64,000 bases of DNA from Mycobacterium sp. Aquia_216 (GTDB lineage Bacteria > Actinomycetota > Actinomycetes > Mycobacteriales > Mycobacteriaceae), in assembly GCF_026723865.1 (NCBI RefSeq), contig NZ_CP113529.1:1302001-1366000 (forward strand). The letters run 5' to 3'. Position 1 is the stretch's first letter. Every line of letters starts with the position of its first letter. The notes beneath the pieces were generated by a model that was not told where the DNA came from, made no database searches, and worked only from the letters and a program-made list of their open reading frames with translations. Both the position numbers and the translations under genes were made by a program. Shown one piece after another: positions 1 to 8,879 of this stretch.

Positions 1-1057
1 TCTGCCATACGACGCATTGATGCCCGTACTCGGCCATCGACCACTGGTTGTCGACGACGTGATACAGGTAGGTTGACCGTGGGTTGCCGTCTTTGCCAGT
101 TCCGGTTATCCACACTCCTGCGCATGTCTTACCGCGCATCTTCGGTCCCAGGGTGGCCGGTTCGGGTAGGCAGGCCGCAACCACGTCGCGAGGGCTAATT
201 TGGGCTTCGCCGATCGTGATCTTATCGGTACGGTCCAAGCCGAGGTTGTTCAATGTCTTAAGCACGTCAATGAATTCGGTGCCAAGACCGTACTTGAAGG
301 TAACGCGCTTGGCCTCGATCCAGCGAGGCATCAGCAGAACTTCCTCGTGCTCCACATTGACGCATTCCACCGGGCCGATACCTTCGGGGAAATCGAAATC
401 CTCTATCTCACTGAATGGTTCGGTAACGAACCAGCCGCGATCGCGCTCCCAGATGACGGGTGGGTTGAGGCATTCCTCGATGGTGGTCCAAATCGAAAAC
501 GATGGAGCGAAGCCGTGTCCGTCCACGGTGAGGTTTGCACCGTCGCGGGTGCCAAGCTCGTCGATGTCGGTGAAGAGGTGATCGGCGGCGTATCGGGCGA
601 ACACGTCCGAAAGGCCCGGTTCTACTCCCATGCCCACCAGGGCTAGGCGACCCGCCGCACGCCATTGCTCATCGGTAGCGAATTGCTGGTCGCCGAGTTT
701 CACTCCAGTTAGCCGGTAGGGTTGTTCGGGATGTCGGCGCGACAAGCTCATGGCCATGTCCAGATAGTCCGCCCCGGCAGCCAGGGCTCCGGTGAAGATG
801 GGCATCACGAACCGCGGGTCAATCGCGTTCACCACGTGAGTGATCCGGTGACGTCGCACTGCGGCGGCTACGGCGGCGGCAGATCCAGCATCTAGGTGAT
901 CCGCGGTAAACCTGGAATCTGCCGTCAGTGCAGCGACTCGGTGGGCTTTTACCTGCTGGTAGTCGCAGACCACCACATGGTCGAAAAAGTTGCGGCGCAA
1001 GGCAACCGAACAGAATGCTGCTCCCACACCGCCGGCTCCTACCAATAGAATTCGCAT
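1..1057 (-). CDS. Saccharopine dehydrogenase-like NAD(P)-dependent oxidoreductase (3' end outside window)
   Basis: Minus-strand frame open from ATG at 1057 to the window edge, giving at least 352 residues with no stop. The N-terminus reads MRILLVGAGGVGAAF, a glycine-rich Rossmann nucleotide-binding loop typical of the saccharopine dehydrogenase / lysine 6-dehydrogenase / carboxynorspermidine dehydrogenase superfamily. The first strand is followed by an acidic residue region (VVVCDY) that would contact the adenine ribose. It lies 73 bp downstream of a co-directional aldehyde dehydrogenase and probably forms an operon with it. Family membership is read from the fold motif and overall character. 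The substrate (lysine, saccharopine or a polyamine adduct) cannot be decided. The true C-terminus is not visible. Confidence 0.8.
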   Translation of the reverse strand, partial: MRILLVGAGGVGAAFCSVALRRNFFDHVVVCDYQQVKAHRVAALTADSRFTADHLDAGSAAAVAAAVRRHRITHVVNAIDPRFVMPIFTGALAAGADYLDMAMSLSRRHPEQPYRLTGVKLGDQQFATDEQWRAAGRLALVGMGVEPGLSDVFARYAADHLFTDIDELGTRDGANLTVDGHGFAPSFSIWTTIEECLNPPVIWERDRGWFVTEPFSEIEDFDFPEGIGPVECVNVEHEEVLLMPRWIEAKRVTFKYGLGTEFIDVLKTLNNLGLDRTDKITIGEAQISPRDVVAACLPEPATLGPKMRGKTCAGVWITGTGKDGNPRSTYLYHVVDNQWSMAEYGHQCVVWQ

Positions 1058-1130
1058 CGAGCAGTTTCTCCAGTTTCGGTCTGCGCGCTGAAGGGCGTCG
1101 ATTTTCGTTGGAAGATAACGGCCGTCCGTA

Positions 1131-2621
1131 TTACTTGGTATGGGTGAATATTGTTCGATGCCAGGGCTTTTCGGCGACTCCGGTGATATCGCTCATTACG
1201 TGTTTGATGCTCAGGTATTCCTCGAAGGAATAGTCGGACATATCCTTGCCGTATCCGGATGCACCGACGCCGCCGTGCGGCATCTCGCTGACGATCGGGA
1301 TGTGGTCGTTGATCCAGACGCAGCCCGCCTTGATTGCGCGCGAAGCCCGCTGTGCGCGGTAGATGTCGCGCGTCCATGCGGAGGCGGCAAGGCCGTAGTC
1401 GGTGTCGTTGGCCTGACGTAGCGCGTCGTCTTCGCCATCGTGTGGGCGGACGGTGAGTACAGGTCCGAAGATCTCGCTTCGATAGGCCTCCGAGCGTTCG
1501 TCGACATCGGCAAGCAGCGTCGGAAGGTAGAACGCGCCGGCCGAGTCCAATGCCTTGCCACCGGTCACCACGCGGGCACCTTCACCGGGTGCTCTGGCGA
1601 CGATGTCCGCTACCTTGTCGCGATGCGCGACTGAAATCAGTGGGCCGATATCGGTTTCCGGGTCGCAAGGATCGCCGACCACGACCTTCGCCATCACCTC
1701 TGCCACTCCCGAGACGAAGTCTTCGTAGAGGTTGCGAGCCACGATCGCGCGCGTTGCCGCGGTGCAATCCTGTCCCGAGTTGATCAGCGAACCGGCCACT
1801 GCGCCTTGAACCGCGGCATCGATGTCAGCATCGTCGAACACCACAAATGGGGCCTTGCCGCCGAGCTCGAGCTGGGTGCGGTTACCGTGGACGGCGGCCG
1901 CAGCCATCACCTTGCGGCCCACCGCCGTCGAGCCGGTGAAGGTCACCATGTCTACTCCGGAATGGCTGGCCAGTGCGGTCCCTACATCGGCGCCATAGCC
2001 GGTGACGACGTTGAGGACGCCGTCGGGCAGCCCCGCTTCGGTCGCCAGCCGCGCCAGGGTCAGGGTGGTGAGCGGGGTGAGCTCACTGGGCTTGATGACG
2101 ACGGTGCATCCGGCGGCCAGGGCAGGCATCGTCTTCCACACCGCCATCTGCAGCGGGTAGTTCCACGGCGTAATGGTGGCTACTACGCCGACTGCCTCGC
2201 GCCGGATGCTCGAGGTGTGGTCGGCAGAGTACTCGGCCGTCGCTTGTCCTTGCAGATGCCGGGCTGCACCGGCGAAGAACGCGATGTTGTCGACACTGCC
2301 CGGAATGTCGAATTGCTCAGCCAACCGCACTGGCTTGCCGGTCTGGCGCACCTCGTCTGCGACCAGTTCGCAGGCGTGCTGCTCAGTCAATGCCGCGAGC
2401 TCGGTCAACACGGTGCAGCGTTCTGCTGGTGTCGCGGTAGACCATCCGGGCAGCGCCTGGCGAGCGGTGGCTACGGCTCGATCGACGCCAGCGGGTGTTG
2501 CGAGCGTTAACTCCGCAACCGTTTCCAGGTTGGCTGGATTGACCACCGCGTGCGCGCGACCGCGGGTGAACTCGGCGGCGCCCTTGATCCAAGTTCCGGC
2601 CAGCGATTCGGTCGTTGTCAT
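1131..2621 (-). CDS. NAD(P)-dependent aldehyde dehydrogenase, aminoaldehyde type
   Basis: A 496-residue aldehyde dehydrogenase, the normal family length. Visible motifs are PWNYP at 152-156 with the oxyanion-hole Asn, TFTGST near 227-232 for cofactor binding, the general-base Glu252 in ELGGK, and the nucleophile Cys286 in GQDCTAA. I start at ATG 2621, which gives MTTTESLAG; the longer frame to 2732 would run across the Lrp promoter. GQDC is common in gamma-aminobutyraldehyde and related aminoaldehyde dehydrogenases (family knowledge), which suits the neighbouring aminotransferase. Divergent from the Lrp/AsnC gene and likely controlled by it. It probably oxidises the aldehyde made by the aminotransferase or the saccharopine-dehydrogenase-like enzyme; the exact substrate is inferred. 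Confidence 0.88.
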   Translation of the reverse strand: MTTTESLAGTWIKGAAEFTRGRAHAVVNPANLETVAELTLATPAGVDRAVATARQALPGWSTATPAERCTVLTELAALTEQHACELVADEVRQTGKPVRLAEQFDIPGSVDNIAFFAGAARHLQGQATAEYSADHTSSIRREAVGVVATITPWNYPLQMAVWKTMPALAAGCTVVIKPSELTPLTTLTLARLATEAGLPDGVLNVVTGYGADVGTALASHSGVDMVTFTGSTAVGRKVMAAAAVHGNRTQLELGGKAPFVVFDDADIDAAVQGAVAGSLINSGQDCTAATRAIVARNLYEDFVSGVAEVMAKVVVGDPCDPETDIGPLISVAHRDKVADIVARAPGEGARVVTGGKALDSAGAFYLPTLLADVDERSEAYRSEIFGPVLTVRPHDGEDDALRQANDTDYGLAASAWTRDIYRAQRASRAIKAGCVWINDHIPIVSEMPHGGVGASGYGKDMSDYSFEEYLSIKHVMSDITGVAEKPWHRTIFTHTK

Positions 2622-2666
2622 CGGGCCAACATAGCCGAACTCACTGCCTCCGTCCACGGATAGCGC

Positions 2667-2686
2667 ATCATATCTGCGAATATCAT
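2667..2686. promoter_or_regulatory. Candidate Lrp/AsnC operator between divergent genes
   Basis: The 119-bp gap between the aldehyde dehydrogenase start (2621) and the proposed GTG of the regulator (2741) is AT-richer than its surroundings. It holds a near-palindrome, ATCATAT-ctgcga-ATATCAT, with one mismatched position per arm. Lrp-family proteins typically bind degenerate AT-rich palindromes in divergent promoters. No match to a defined consensus is claimed. Confidence 0.35.
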
Positions 2687-2740
2687 AGGTTTTCCTTAGT
2701 GATATTGCATTACCGCGATGGATTCCGTACAAATGTAGTT

Positions 2741-3265
2741 GTGACCTCTAGCGCTGCGGCTTCCGACCCTGCGCCGCAAACTCCTCGCGCACGCGAGCGT
2801 TCGAACCAAGGTGCACCGCTCCAGCTTGACGAGCTCTCTCGACAGATCATCGAGGTTCTGCAGAAGGACGGCAGGTGCTCGTATGCGGCGATCGGCAAGA
2901 TAGTGGGATTGTCCGAGGCCGCAGTTCGCCAGCGAATTCAACGACTGACCGACACCGGCGTGATGCAAATCGTTGCGGTCACGGACCCAATGCAGCTCGG
3001 CTGCGCCCGTCAAGCCATGATTGGCATCCGTTGCGCGGGGAACACCCGTGAGCTTGCCGAACGCCTTGCGGAGCTGCCCGAAATCGATTACGTGGTGCTG
3101 ACCGCGGGGTCGTTCGACATCATTGTCGAACTCGTTTGCAAAGACGATGAGCAATTGCTCGACCTGCTTAACGACAGGATTCGGTCACTGCCCGGCGTTA
3201 TTTCAACCGAAACCTTCGTCTACTTGAAACTCATTAAGCAGCAATACAACTGGGGGGCCCGATGA
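2741..3265 (+). CDS. Lrp/AsnC family transcriptional regulator
   Basis: Encodes 174 residues from GTG 2741. An in-frame ATG at 2615 exists, but it would overlap the divergent gene's start and add a tail unlike the family. The N-terminal winged helix-turn-helix is visible (LDELSRQIIEVLQKDGR, then YAAIGKIVGLSEAAVRQRIQRL), followed by an AsnC/RAM ligand domain with IDYVVLTAGSFDIIVEL and a C-terminal PGVISTETFVYLKL segment. It is translationally coupled to the following aminotransferase through an ATGA overlap at 3262-3265. Members sense amino acids and commonly control divergent catabolic genes. Here the likely target is the aldehyde dehydrogenase/saccharopine-dehydrogenase operon and its own operon. 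Confidence 0.85.
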   Translation: MTSSAAASDPAPQTPRARERSNQGAPLQLDELSRQIIEVLQKDGRCSYAAIGKIVGLSEAAVRQRIQRLTDTGVMQIVAVTDPMQLGCARQAMIGIRCAGNTRELAERLAELPEIDYVVLTAGSFDIIVELVCKDDEQLLDLLNDRIRSLPGVISTETFVYLKLIKQQYNWGAR

Positions 3266-4617
3266 CGACCCGCTCGACAGCCACCGACAGTCGGCTATGG
3301 GGACACTTCGCCCGGCACGGCCAGGGCATCACCCCGCGCGTGATCACCCGCGGCGAAGGCGTCACGATCTGGGACGATCAGGGTAGGAGCTACCTCGACG
3401 GCCTGTCGGGATTGTTCGTTGTGCAGGTCGGTTACGGCCGCGACGAGCTCGCTGCAGCGGCCGCCGCGCAAGCGCAGACACTTGCCTACTTCCCACTGTG
3501 GTCGTACGCGACGCCGACCGCTGTCGAGCTTGCCGAACGACTCGCCAACCGCGCCCCGGGTGAAGGCAATCGCGTGTTCTTCACCACCGGCGGTGGCGAA
3601 GCCGTCGAAGCGGCTTGGAAGCTAGCCAAACAGTATTACAAGGTGACCGGCAAACCCGGGAAATACAAAGTGCTTTCGCGATCCGTTGCTTATCACGGCA
3701 CCACACACGGTGCGTTGGCCATCACCGGTGTGCCGGCGTTCAAGGCGCCGTTCGAACCCATGACCCCCGGCGCCGTGCGTGTCCCGAACACCAACTTCTA
3801 CCGTGCGCCCGCGCCATATCAAGACGACCTCAAGGGGTTCGGGCAATGGGCCGCGAACCGCATTGCTGAGGCGATCGAGTTTGAGGGACCCGACTCGGTG
3901 GCGGCGGTTTTCCTGGAGCCGGTGCAAAACGCCGGCGGCTGCTTCCCCCCGCCGCCAGGCTATTTCGATCGAGTGCGCGAAGTCTGCGACGAATACGACG
4001 TTTTGCTTGTCTCCGATGAAGTGATCTGCGCGTTCGGTCGACTTGGATCGACCTTCGCGTGCAACGAATTTGGCTACGTCCCCGACATCATCACCTGTGC
4101 CAAGGGGCTGACCTCCGGTTACTCTCCGCTGGGCGCGATGATCGCTAGTGGCAAGCTCTTTGAGCCATTCAACGATGGCAAAACGACATTCACGCACGGC
4201 TACACGTTTGGGGGCCATCCGGTTTCGTGTGCGGTGGCGCTAGCCAATTTGGACATCATGGAGCGGGAAAGACTCAACGACCATGTTAAGGAGGCCGCAC
4301 CCGCCTTTCGTGCCACTCTGGAGAAGTTGCTTGATCTCCCGATCGTCGGTGACGTGCGCGGCGAGGGGTTCTTCTATGGTGTCGAGTTGGTTAAAGACAA
4401 ATCGACAAAGGAGACCTTTTCCACCCTGGAGTGCGAACGGATCTTGCGCGGATTCGTGTCCGAGGCGCTGATGGAGGCGGGTCTTTATTGTCGCGCCGAC
4501 GATCGGGGCGATCCAGTCGTGCAACTGGCGCCCCCATTGATCAGCGGTCAAAAGGAGTTCGATCAGATCGAGCAGGTTCTACGCGGGGTGCTCGGGGAGG
4601 CGTGGAATCGGCTGTAG
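3262..4617 (+). CDS. Class-III pyridoxal-phosphate aminotransferase (omega-amino acid type)
   Basis: 451 residues with the full class-III aminotransferase signature. [16 protein letters not shown] forms the phosphate-binding loop near 108-123, SDEV with Asp252 contacts the PLP nitrogen, and the Schiff-base lysine is Lys281 in [24 protein letters not shown] lies downstream. The protein resembles the M. tuberculosis Rv3329-type aminotransferase (recalled, not searched). It is coupled by ATGA overlap to the Lrp regulator upstream. With the divergent aldehyde dehydrogenase it would convert an omega-amine (putrescine, lysine or beta-alanine-like) to an aldehyde and then to an acid. The pathway is inferred from context. 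Confidence 0.88.
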   Translation: MTTRSTATDSRLWGHFARHGQGITPRVITRGEGVTIWDDQGRSYLDGLSGLFVVQVGYGRDELAAAAAAQAQTLAYFPLWSYATPTAVELAERLANRAPGEGNRVFFTTGGGEAVEAAWKLAKQYYKVTGKPGKYKVLSRSVAYHGTTHGALAITGVPAFKAPFEPMTPGAVRVPNTNFYRAPAPYQDDLKGFGQWAANRIAEAIEFEGPDSVAAVFLEPVQNAGGCFPPPPGYFDRVREVCDEYDVLLVSDEVICAFGRLGSTFACNEFGYVPDIITCAKGLTSGYSPLGAMIASGKLFEPFNDGKTTFTHGYTFGGHPVSCAVALANLDIMERERLNDHVKEAAPAFRATLEKLLDLPIVGDVRGEGFFYGVELVKDKSTKETFSTLECERILRGFVSEALMEAGLYCRADDRGDPVVQLAPPLISGQKEFDQIEQVLRGVLGEAWNRL

Positions 4618-4735
4618 TGCCGTGGCTCTTCAGCCAGGGGACACCGCTGAATCCGTCGAGCATCCGTGTTTGCGCAGACGATTTCACGTTCGGGCCGTGC
4701 GGTCCGGCGGTGGCACTTGCGTCGGCGGGACTTAC

Positions 4736-4741
4736 TAGACT
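4736..4741 (+). promoter_or_regulatory. Probable -10 box of a leaderless nfo transcript
   Basis: TAGACT lies 7 nt before the GTG start codon at 4749, the usual distance from a mycobacterial -10 to its transcription start. No Shine-Dalgarno sequence precedes the GTG. Transcription would start on the first base of the gene, giving a leaderless mRNA. No well-spaced -35 element is evident. Confidence 0.5.
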
Positions 4742-4748
4742 GGCCAGC

Positions 4749-5507
4749 GTGCTGATCGGTTCACATGTCAGTCCGCGAGACCCGCTGGCCGCTGCGGAAG
4801 CCGAGGGTGCTGACGTGGTACAGATATTCCTCGGCAACCCGCAGAGTTGGAAGGCGCCCAAGCCCCGCGAGGACGCCGCCGTGCTGAAGGCCGCGGTGCT
4901 GCCGATCTACGTGCACGCGCCCTACCTGATCAATGTCGCCTCGGCGAACAACCGGGTACGGATCCCGTCGCGCAAAATTCTGCAGCAGACCTGCGAGGCG
5001 GCAGCCGACATCGGTGCGGCGGCGGTCATCGTGCACGGTGGCCACGTCGCCGACGACAACGACCTCGATGAGGGTTTTCAGCGTTGGCGCAAGGCGCTCG
5101 ATCAGCTGGAATCCCACGTTCCGGTGTACCTGGAAAACACCGCGGGCGGCGACCACGCGATGGCCCGCCACTTCGACACCATCGCCAGGCTGTGGGATGT
5201 CATCGGCGACAGCGGAATTGGGTTCTGCCTCGACACCTGCCACACCTGGGCGGCCGGTGAGGCGCTGATCCATGCCGTCGATCGGATCAAGGCCATCACC
5301 GGCCGGATCGATCTGGTGCACTGCAACGACTCCAAGGATGCGGCGGGGTCGGGCCGCGACCGCCACGCCAATCTGGGCACCGGCCAGATCGATCCCGACC
5401 TGCTGGTCGCCGCGGTCAAAGCCGCCGGCGCGCCGGTGATCTGCGAAACCGCCGACGAGGGCCGCAAGGACGACATCGCCTTCCTGCGCGAGAACACCAG
5501 CGGCTGA
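4749..5507 (+). CDS. nfo: Endonuclease IV (AP endonuclease)
   Basis: 252 residues from GTG 4749 (MLIGSHVSP after initiation), the length of the M. tuberculosis end/nfo product. The AP endonuclease family 2 TIM-barrel metal ligands are visible: IGSHVS at the start, [42 protein letters not shown] and ICETADEG. These place His, Glu and Asp residues for the tri-zinc site. It cleaves 5' to abasic sites in base-excision repair. The upstream frame extension to 4431 is not coding, since it overlaps the aminotransferase. Followed after 62 bp by fadE8; the lipoprotein gene lpqP found between them in M. tuberculosis is missing. Confidence 0.95.
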   Translation: MLIGSHVSPRDPLAAAEAEGADVVQIFLGNPQSWKAPKPREDAAVLKAAVLPIYVHAPYLINVASANNRVRIPSRKILQQTCEAAADIGAAAVIVHGGHVADDNDLDEGFQRWRKALDQLESHVPVYLENTAGGDHAMARHFDTIARLWDVIGDSGIGFCLDTCHTWAAGEALIHAVDRIKAITGRIDLVHCNDSKDAAGSGRDRHANLGTGQIDPDLLVAAVKAAGAPVICETADEGRKDDIAFLRENTSG

Positions 5508-5569
5508 CGGCCATCGACAGGGGTATTACACCTCTTGTGCGGTTGTTGGAAAACTGTAATATGAGTGGC

Positions 5570-7198
5570 ATGTCAGACACGCATGTCGTCACCAACCAGG
5601 TTCCTCCGCTGGAGGACTACAACCCCGCAACATCGCCGATGCTGGTCGAGGCCCTGATCCGCGAGGGCGGGCAGTGGGGCCTGGATGAGGTGAACGCGGT
5701 CGGAGCGCTGTCGGCCAGCCGGGAGGCCCAGCGCTGGGGTGAGCTCGCCGACCGCAATCAGCCGATCCTGCACACCCACGACCGCACCGGGCACCGTGTC
5801 GACGAGGTCGAGTACGACCCGGCCTACCACGAGTTGATGCGCGCGGCGATCGCGCACGGCATGCACGCCGCGCCGTGGGCCGACGAACGCCCGGGCGCCC
5901 ATGTCGTCCGGGCCGCCAAGACCTCGGCGTGGAACGTCGAGCCCGGCCACGTGTGCCCGATCTCGATGACCTACGCGGTCGTCCCGGCGTTGCGCTATAA
6001 CCCAGAGTTGGCTGCCGTTTACGAGCCGCTGCTGACCAGTCGCGAGTATGACCCGGAGCTGAAGCTGGCCACCGCCAAGCCCGGCATCACCGCGGGCATG
6101 TCGATGACCGAGAAGCAGGGCGGCTCAGACGTACGCGCCGGCACCACGCAGGCGACCCCCACCGGCGACGGCACCTACAGCCTGACCGGTCACAAATGGT
6201 TTACCTCCGCGCCGATGTGCGACATCTTCCTGGTCCTCGCGCAGGCGCCGGGTGGGCTGTCGTGTTTCCTGCTGCCGCGCATCCTGCCCGACGGCACGCG
6301 CAACCGGATGTTCCTGCAGCGCCTGAAGGACAAGCTCGGTAATCACGCCAACGCCTCGAGCGAGGTGGAATACGACGGCGCCATCGCCTGGCTGGTGGGC
6401 GAGGAGGGCCGCGGAGTGCCGACCATCATCGAGATGGTCAACCTCACCCGGCTGGACTGCACCCTGGGCTCAGCCACCAGCATGCGCACCGGCCTGACCC
6501 GGGCCATCCACCATGCCCAACACCGGAAAGCGTTCGGCGCCTACCTGATTGACCAGCCGCTGATGCGCAACGTGCTGGCCGACCTGGCCGTCGAGGCCGA
6601 GGCCGCCACGATCGTCGCGATGCGGATGGCCGGTGCTACCGACAGTGCGTTGCGCGGCGACGAAAAAGAAACGCTGTTGCGCCGGATCGGCCTTGCGGCC
6701 AGTAAGTACTGGGTGTGCAAGCGCTCCACCCCGCACGCCGCCGAAGCGCTGGAATGCCTGGGTGGCAACGGCTATGTCGAGGAGTCCGGGATGCCGCGCC
6801 TGTACCGCGAAGCCCCGTTGATGGGCATCTGGGAAGGCTCCGGCAACGTCAGCGCGCTGGACACCTTGCGCGCCATGGCAACTCGCCCGGAATGCGTCGA
6901 GGTGCTCTTCGCCGAGTTGGACGAGAGCACCCGCCAGGATCCGCGACTGGGCAGCCACGTCGAGCGGCTGCGTCAAGACCTGAGCGACTTCGAGACCATC
7001 CAGTACCGCGCCCGCAAGGTCGCCGAGGACATCTGCCTGGCACTGCAGGGTTCGCTGCTGGTGCGGCACGGCCATCCCGCCGTCGCCGAGGCATTCTTGG
7101 CGAGCCGGCTGGGCGGTCAGTGGGGCGGCGCGTTCGGCACCATGCCGACCGGGCTGGATCTAGCGCCTATCCTGGAGCGAGCTCTGGTAAAGGGCTGA
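5570..7198 (+). CDS. fadE8: Acyl-CoA dehydrogenase FadE8
   Basis: 542 residues from ATG 5570 (MSDTHVVTNQVPP), matching the M. tuberculosis FadE8 length; two earlier in-frame ATGs lie 9 and 33 nt upstream. The acyl-CoA dehydrogenase fold is shown by ITAGMSMTEKQGGSDVR and TGHKWFTSAPMCD (FAD and substrate loops), AIHHAQHRKAFG, and LECLGGNGYVEE near the C-terminal helical domain. The C-terminal extension after about residue 440 is typical of the long AidB-like subfamily. It probably oxidises an acyl-CoA to the enoyl-CoA, feeding the EchA enzymes encoded just downstream. First gene of a tight cluster with echA4, a PaaX-like regulator and echA5. Confidence 0.92.
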   Translation: MSDTHVVTNQVPPLEDYNPATSPMLVEALIREGGQWGLDEVNAVGALSASREAQRWGELADRNQPILHTHDRTGHRVDEVEYDPAYHELMRAAIAHGMHAAPWADERPGAHVVRAAKTSAWNVEPGHVCPISMTYAVVPALRYNPELAAVYEPLLTSREYDPELKLATAKPGITAGMSMTEKQGGSDVRAGTTQATPTGDGTYSLTGHKWFTSAPMCDIFLVLAQAPGGLSCFLLPRILPDGTRNRMFLQRLKDKLGNHANASSEVEYDGAIAWLVGEEGRGVPTIIEMVNLTRLDCTLGSATSMRTGLTRAIHHAQHRKAFGAYLIDQPLMRNVLADLAVEAEAATIVAMRMAGATDSALRGDEKETLLRRIGLAASKYWVCKRSTPHAAEALECLGGNGYVEESGMPRLYREAPLMGIWEGSGNVSALDTLRAMATRPECVEVLFAELDESTRQDPRLGSHVERLRQDLSDFETIQYRARKVAEDICLALQGSLLVRHGHPAVAEAFLASRLGGQWGGAFGTMPTGLDLAPILERALVKG

Positions 7199-7206
7199 GT
7201 CACAAC

Positions 7207-8154
7207 ATGACTCATGCGATCAGGCCGGTCGATTTCGACAATTTGAAGACGATGACCTACGAGGTCACCGACCGGGTTGCGCGGATCACCTTCAACCGGC
7301 CGGACAAGGGGAACGCGATCGTCGCGGACACCCCGCTGGAGCTCTCGGCGTTGGTGGAGCGGGCCGATCTCGATCCGAACGTGCACGTCATTCTGGTATC
7401 CGGCCGCGGCGAAGGCTTTTGTGCGGGATTCGATTTGTCCGCCTATGCCGACCGCACCGGCTCGGCCGGCGACGCGGGTCTCAAAGGCGCGTATGCGGGT
7501 ACCGTCCTGGACGGTAAGACCCAGGGCGTCAACCATATGCCGGACCGCCCGTGGGACCCGATGATCGACTATCAGATGATGAGCCGATTCGTGCGCGGCT
7601 TCTCCAGCCTGATGCACGCCGACAAACCGACGGTGGTCAAGATCCACGGCTACTGCGTCGCCGGTGGCACCGACATCGCGCTGCACGCCGACCAGGTGAT
7701 CGCCGCCGCGGACGCCAAAATCGGCTACCCGCCCACGCGGGTGTGGGGCGTCCCGGCGGCGGGCCTCTGGGCTCACCGGCTCGGTGACCAGCGCGCCAAA
7801 CGTCTGCTGTTCACCGGTGATTCGATCACCGGTGCGCAGGCCGCCGAATGGGGGCTGGCCGTCGAGGCGCCGGACCCGAAAGACCTCGACGAGCGCACCG
7901 AGCGACTGGTACAGCGGATCGCCGCGGTTCCGGTCAATCAGCTGATCATGGTCAAACTTGCGCTGAATTCTGCTTTGCTGCAACAGGGTGTGGCCACCAG
8001 CCGGATGGTCAGCACGGTGTTCGACGGTGTCGCCCGGCACACGCAAGAAGGGCACGATTTCGTCGCCGACTCAATCGAACACGGCTTCCGCGAAGCGGTA
8101 CGGCATCGCGACGAGCCGTTCGGCGACTACGGCCGCCGCGCCTCCCAGGTGTAG
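7207..8154 (+). CDS. echA4: Enoyl-CoA hydratase/isomerase family protein EchA4
   Basis: 315 residues from ATG 7207, 8 bp after the fadE8 stop. The crotonase fold is visible: RITFNRPDKGNAI, GRGEGFCAGFDLS (first oxyanion-hole loop), HGYCVAGGTDIALHAD (second oxyanion-hole loop) and AKIGYPPTRVWGVPAAGLW. In the last segment the Pro-Glu of classical hydratases is replaced by Pro-Thr, so the first catalytic Glu appears absent and hydratase activity is uncertain. It follows M. tuberculosis synteny. Likely acts in the same acyl-CoA route as FadE8. Confidence 0.9.
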   Translation: MTHAIRPVDFDNLKTMTYEVTDRVARITFNRPDKGNAIVADTPLELSALVERADLDPNVHVILVSGRGEGFCAGFDLSAYADRTGSAGDAGLKGAYAGTVLDGKTQGVNHMPDRPWDPMIDYQMMSRFVRGFSSLMHADKPTVVKIHGYCVAGGTDIALHADQVIAAADAKIGYPPTRVWGVPAAGLWAHRLGDQRAKRLLFTGDSITGAQAAEWGLAVEAPDPKDLDERTERLVQRIAAVPVNQLIMVKLALNSALLQQGVATSRMVSTVFDGVARHTQEGHDFVADSIEHGFREAVRHRDEPFGDYGRRASQV

Positions 8155-8156
8155 CC

Positions 8157-8879
8157 ATGCCGAACATGACGGCGCGGTCCGTGGTGCTGAGCGTGTTGCT
8201 CGGCGCGCATCCGGCCTGGGCAACGGCGAGCGAATTGATCAGACTGACAGCCGATTTCGGAATCAAGGAGACGACGCTGCGGGTGGCGTTGACCCGCATG
8301 GTCAGTGCCGGCGACCTGATCCGGTCCGCCGACGGCTACCGGCTGTCCGATCGGCTGCTGGCCCGCCAGGGCCGCCAGGATGAGGCGATGCGGCCGCGGA
8401 CCCGGGCCTGGCGCGGAAACTGGCATGTCGTGATCGTCACCAGTGTGGGCACCGATGCCCGCACCCGGGCCGCGCAACGAGCCGGCATGTACCGCAAGCG
8501 TTTCGGCGAACTGCGCGAAGGTGTTTGGATGCGGCCCGACAACCTCGACGTCGACTTGGAGCCCGACGTTGCCGACCGGGTGCGGGTGCTCAAGGCGCGC
8601 GACGACGCACCCGAGCAGTTGGCCGCCGAGTTGTGGGATCTGCCCGCGTGGGCGACGGCCGGTCAGCGGTTGCTCGACGAAATGGCGGAAGCCTGCGACA
8701 TTCCCGGCCGGTTTGTGGTGGCCGCGGCGATAGTGCGCCACCTGCTCACCGATCCGATGCTGCCCGCCGAACTGCTGCCCGAGGATTGGCCGGGGGCGCG
8801 GCTGCGCGGTGTCTATCACGACTTCGCGACCGAACTGCTGCAGCGCCGCGATACAACTCAACTTCTGGAGGCGAAATGA
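8157..8879 (+). CDS. PaaX-like transcriptional regulator
   Basis: 240 residues from ATG 8157, 2 bp after echA4, the same length as M. tuberculosis Rv0674. The N-terminus (SVVLSVLLGAHPAW, then FGIKETTLRVALTRMVSAGDL) looks like the winged-helix domain of PaaX, the repressor of phenylacetyl-CoA catabolism. The C-terminal half (WHVVIVTS, FGELREGVWMRPDNLD, LRGVYHDFATELL) matches the PaaX effector domain pattern. It overlaps echA5 by ATGA at 8876-8879, so it is cotranscribed with the enzymes it may regulate. The ligand is probably an acyl-CoA; this is inference. Confidence 0.85.
   Translation: MPNMTARSVVLSVLLGAHPAWATASELIRLTADFGIKETTLRVALTRMVSAGDLIRSADGYRLSDRLLARQGRQDEAMRPRTRAWRGNWHVVIVTSVGTDARTRAAQRAGMYRKRFGELREGVWMRPDNLDVDLEPDVADRVRVLKARDDAPEQLAAELWDLPAWATAGQRLLDEMAEACDIPGRFVVAAAIVRHLLTDPMLPAELLPEDWPGARLRGVYHDFATELLQRRDTTQLLEAK

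Noticed and set aside
84..665. Plus- and minus-strand open frames of 85-165 residues near the window start
   Set aside because: They lie within the minus-strand saccharopine-dehydrogenase-like gene, whose frame is continuous with a clear Rossmann motif.
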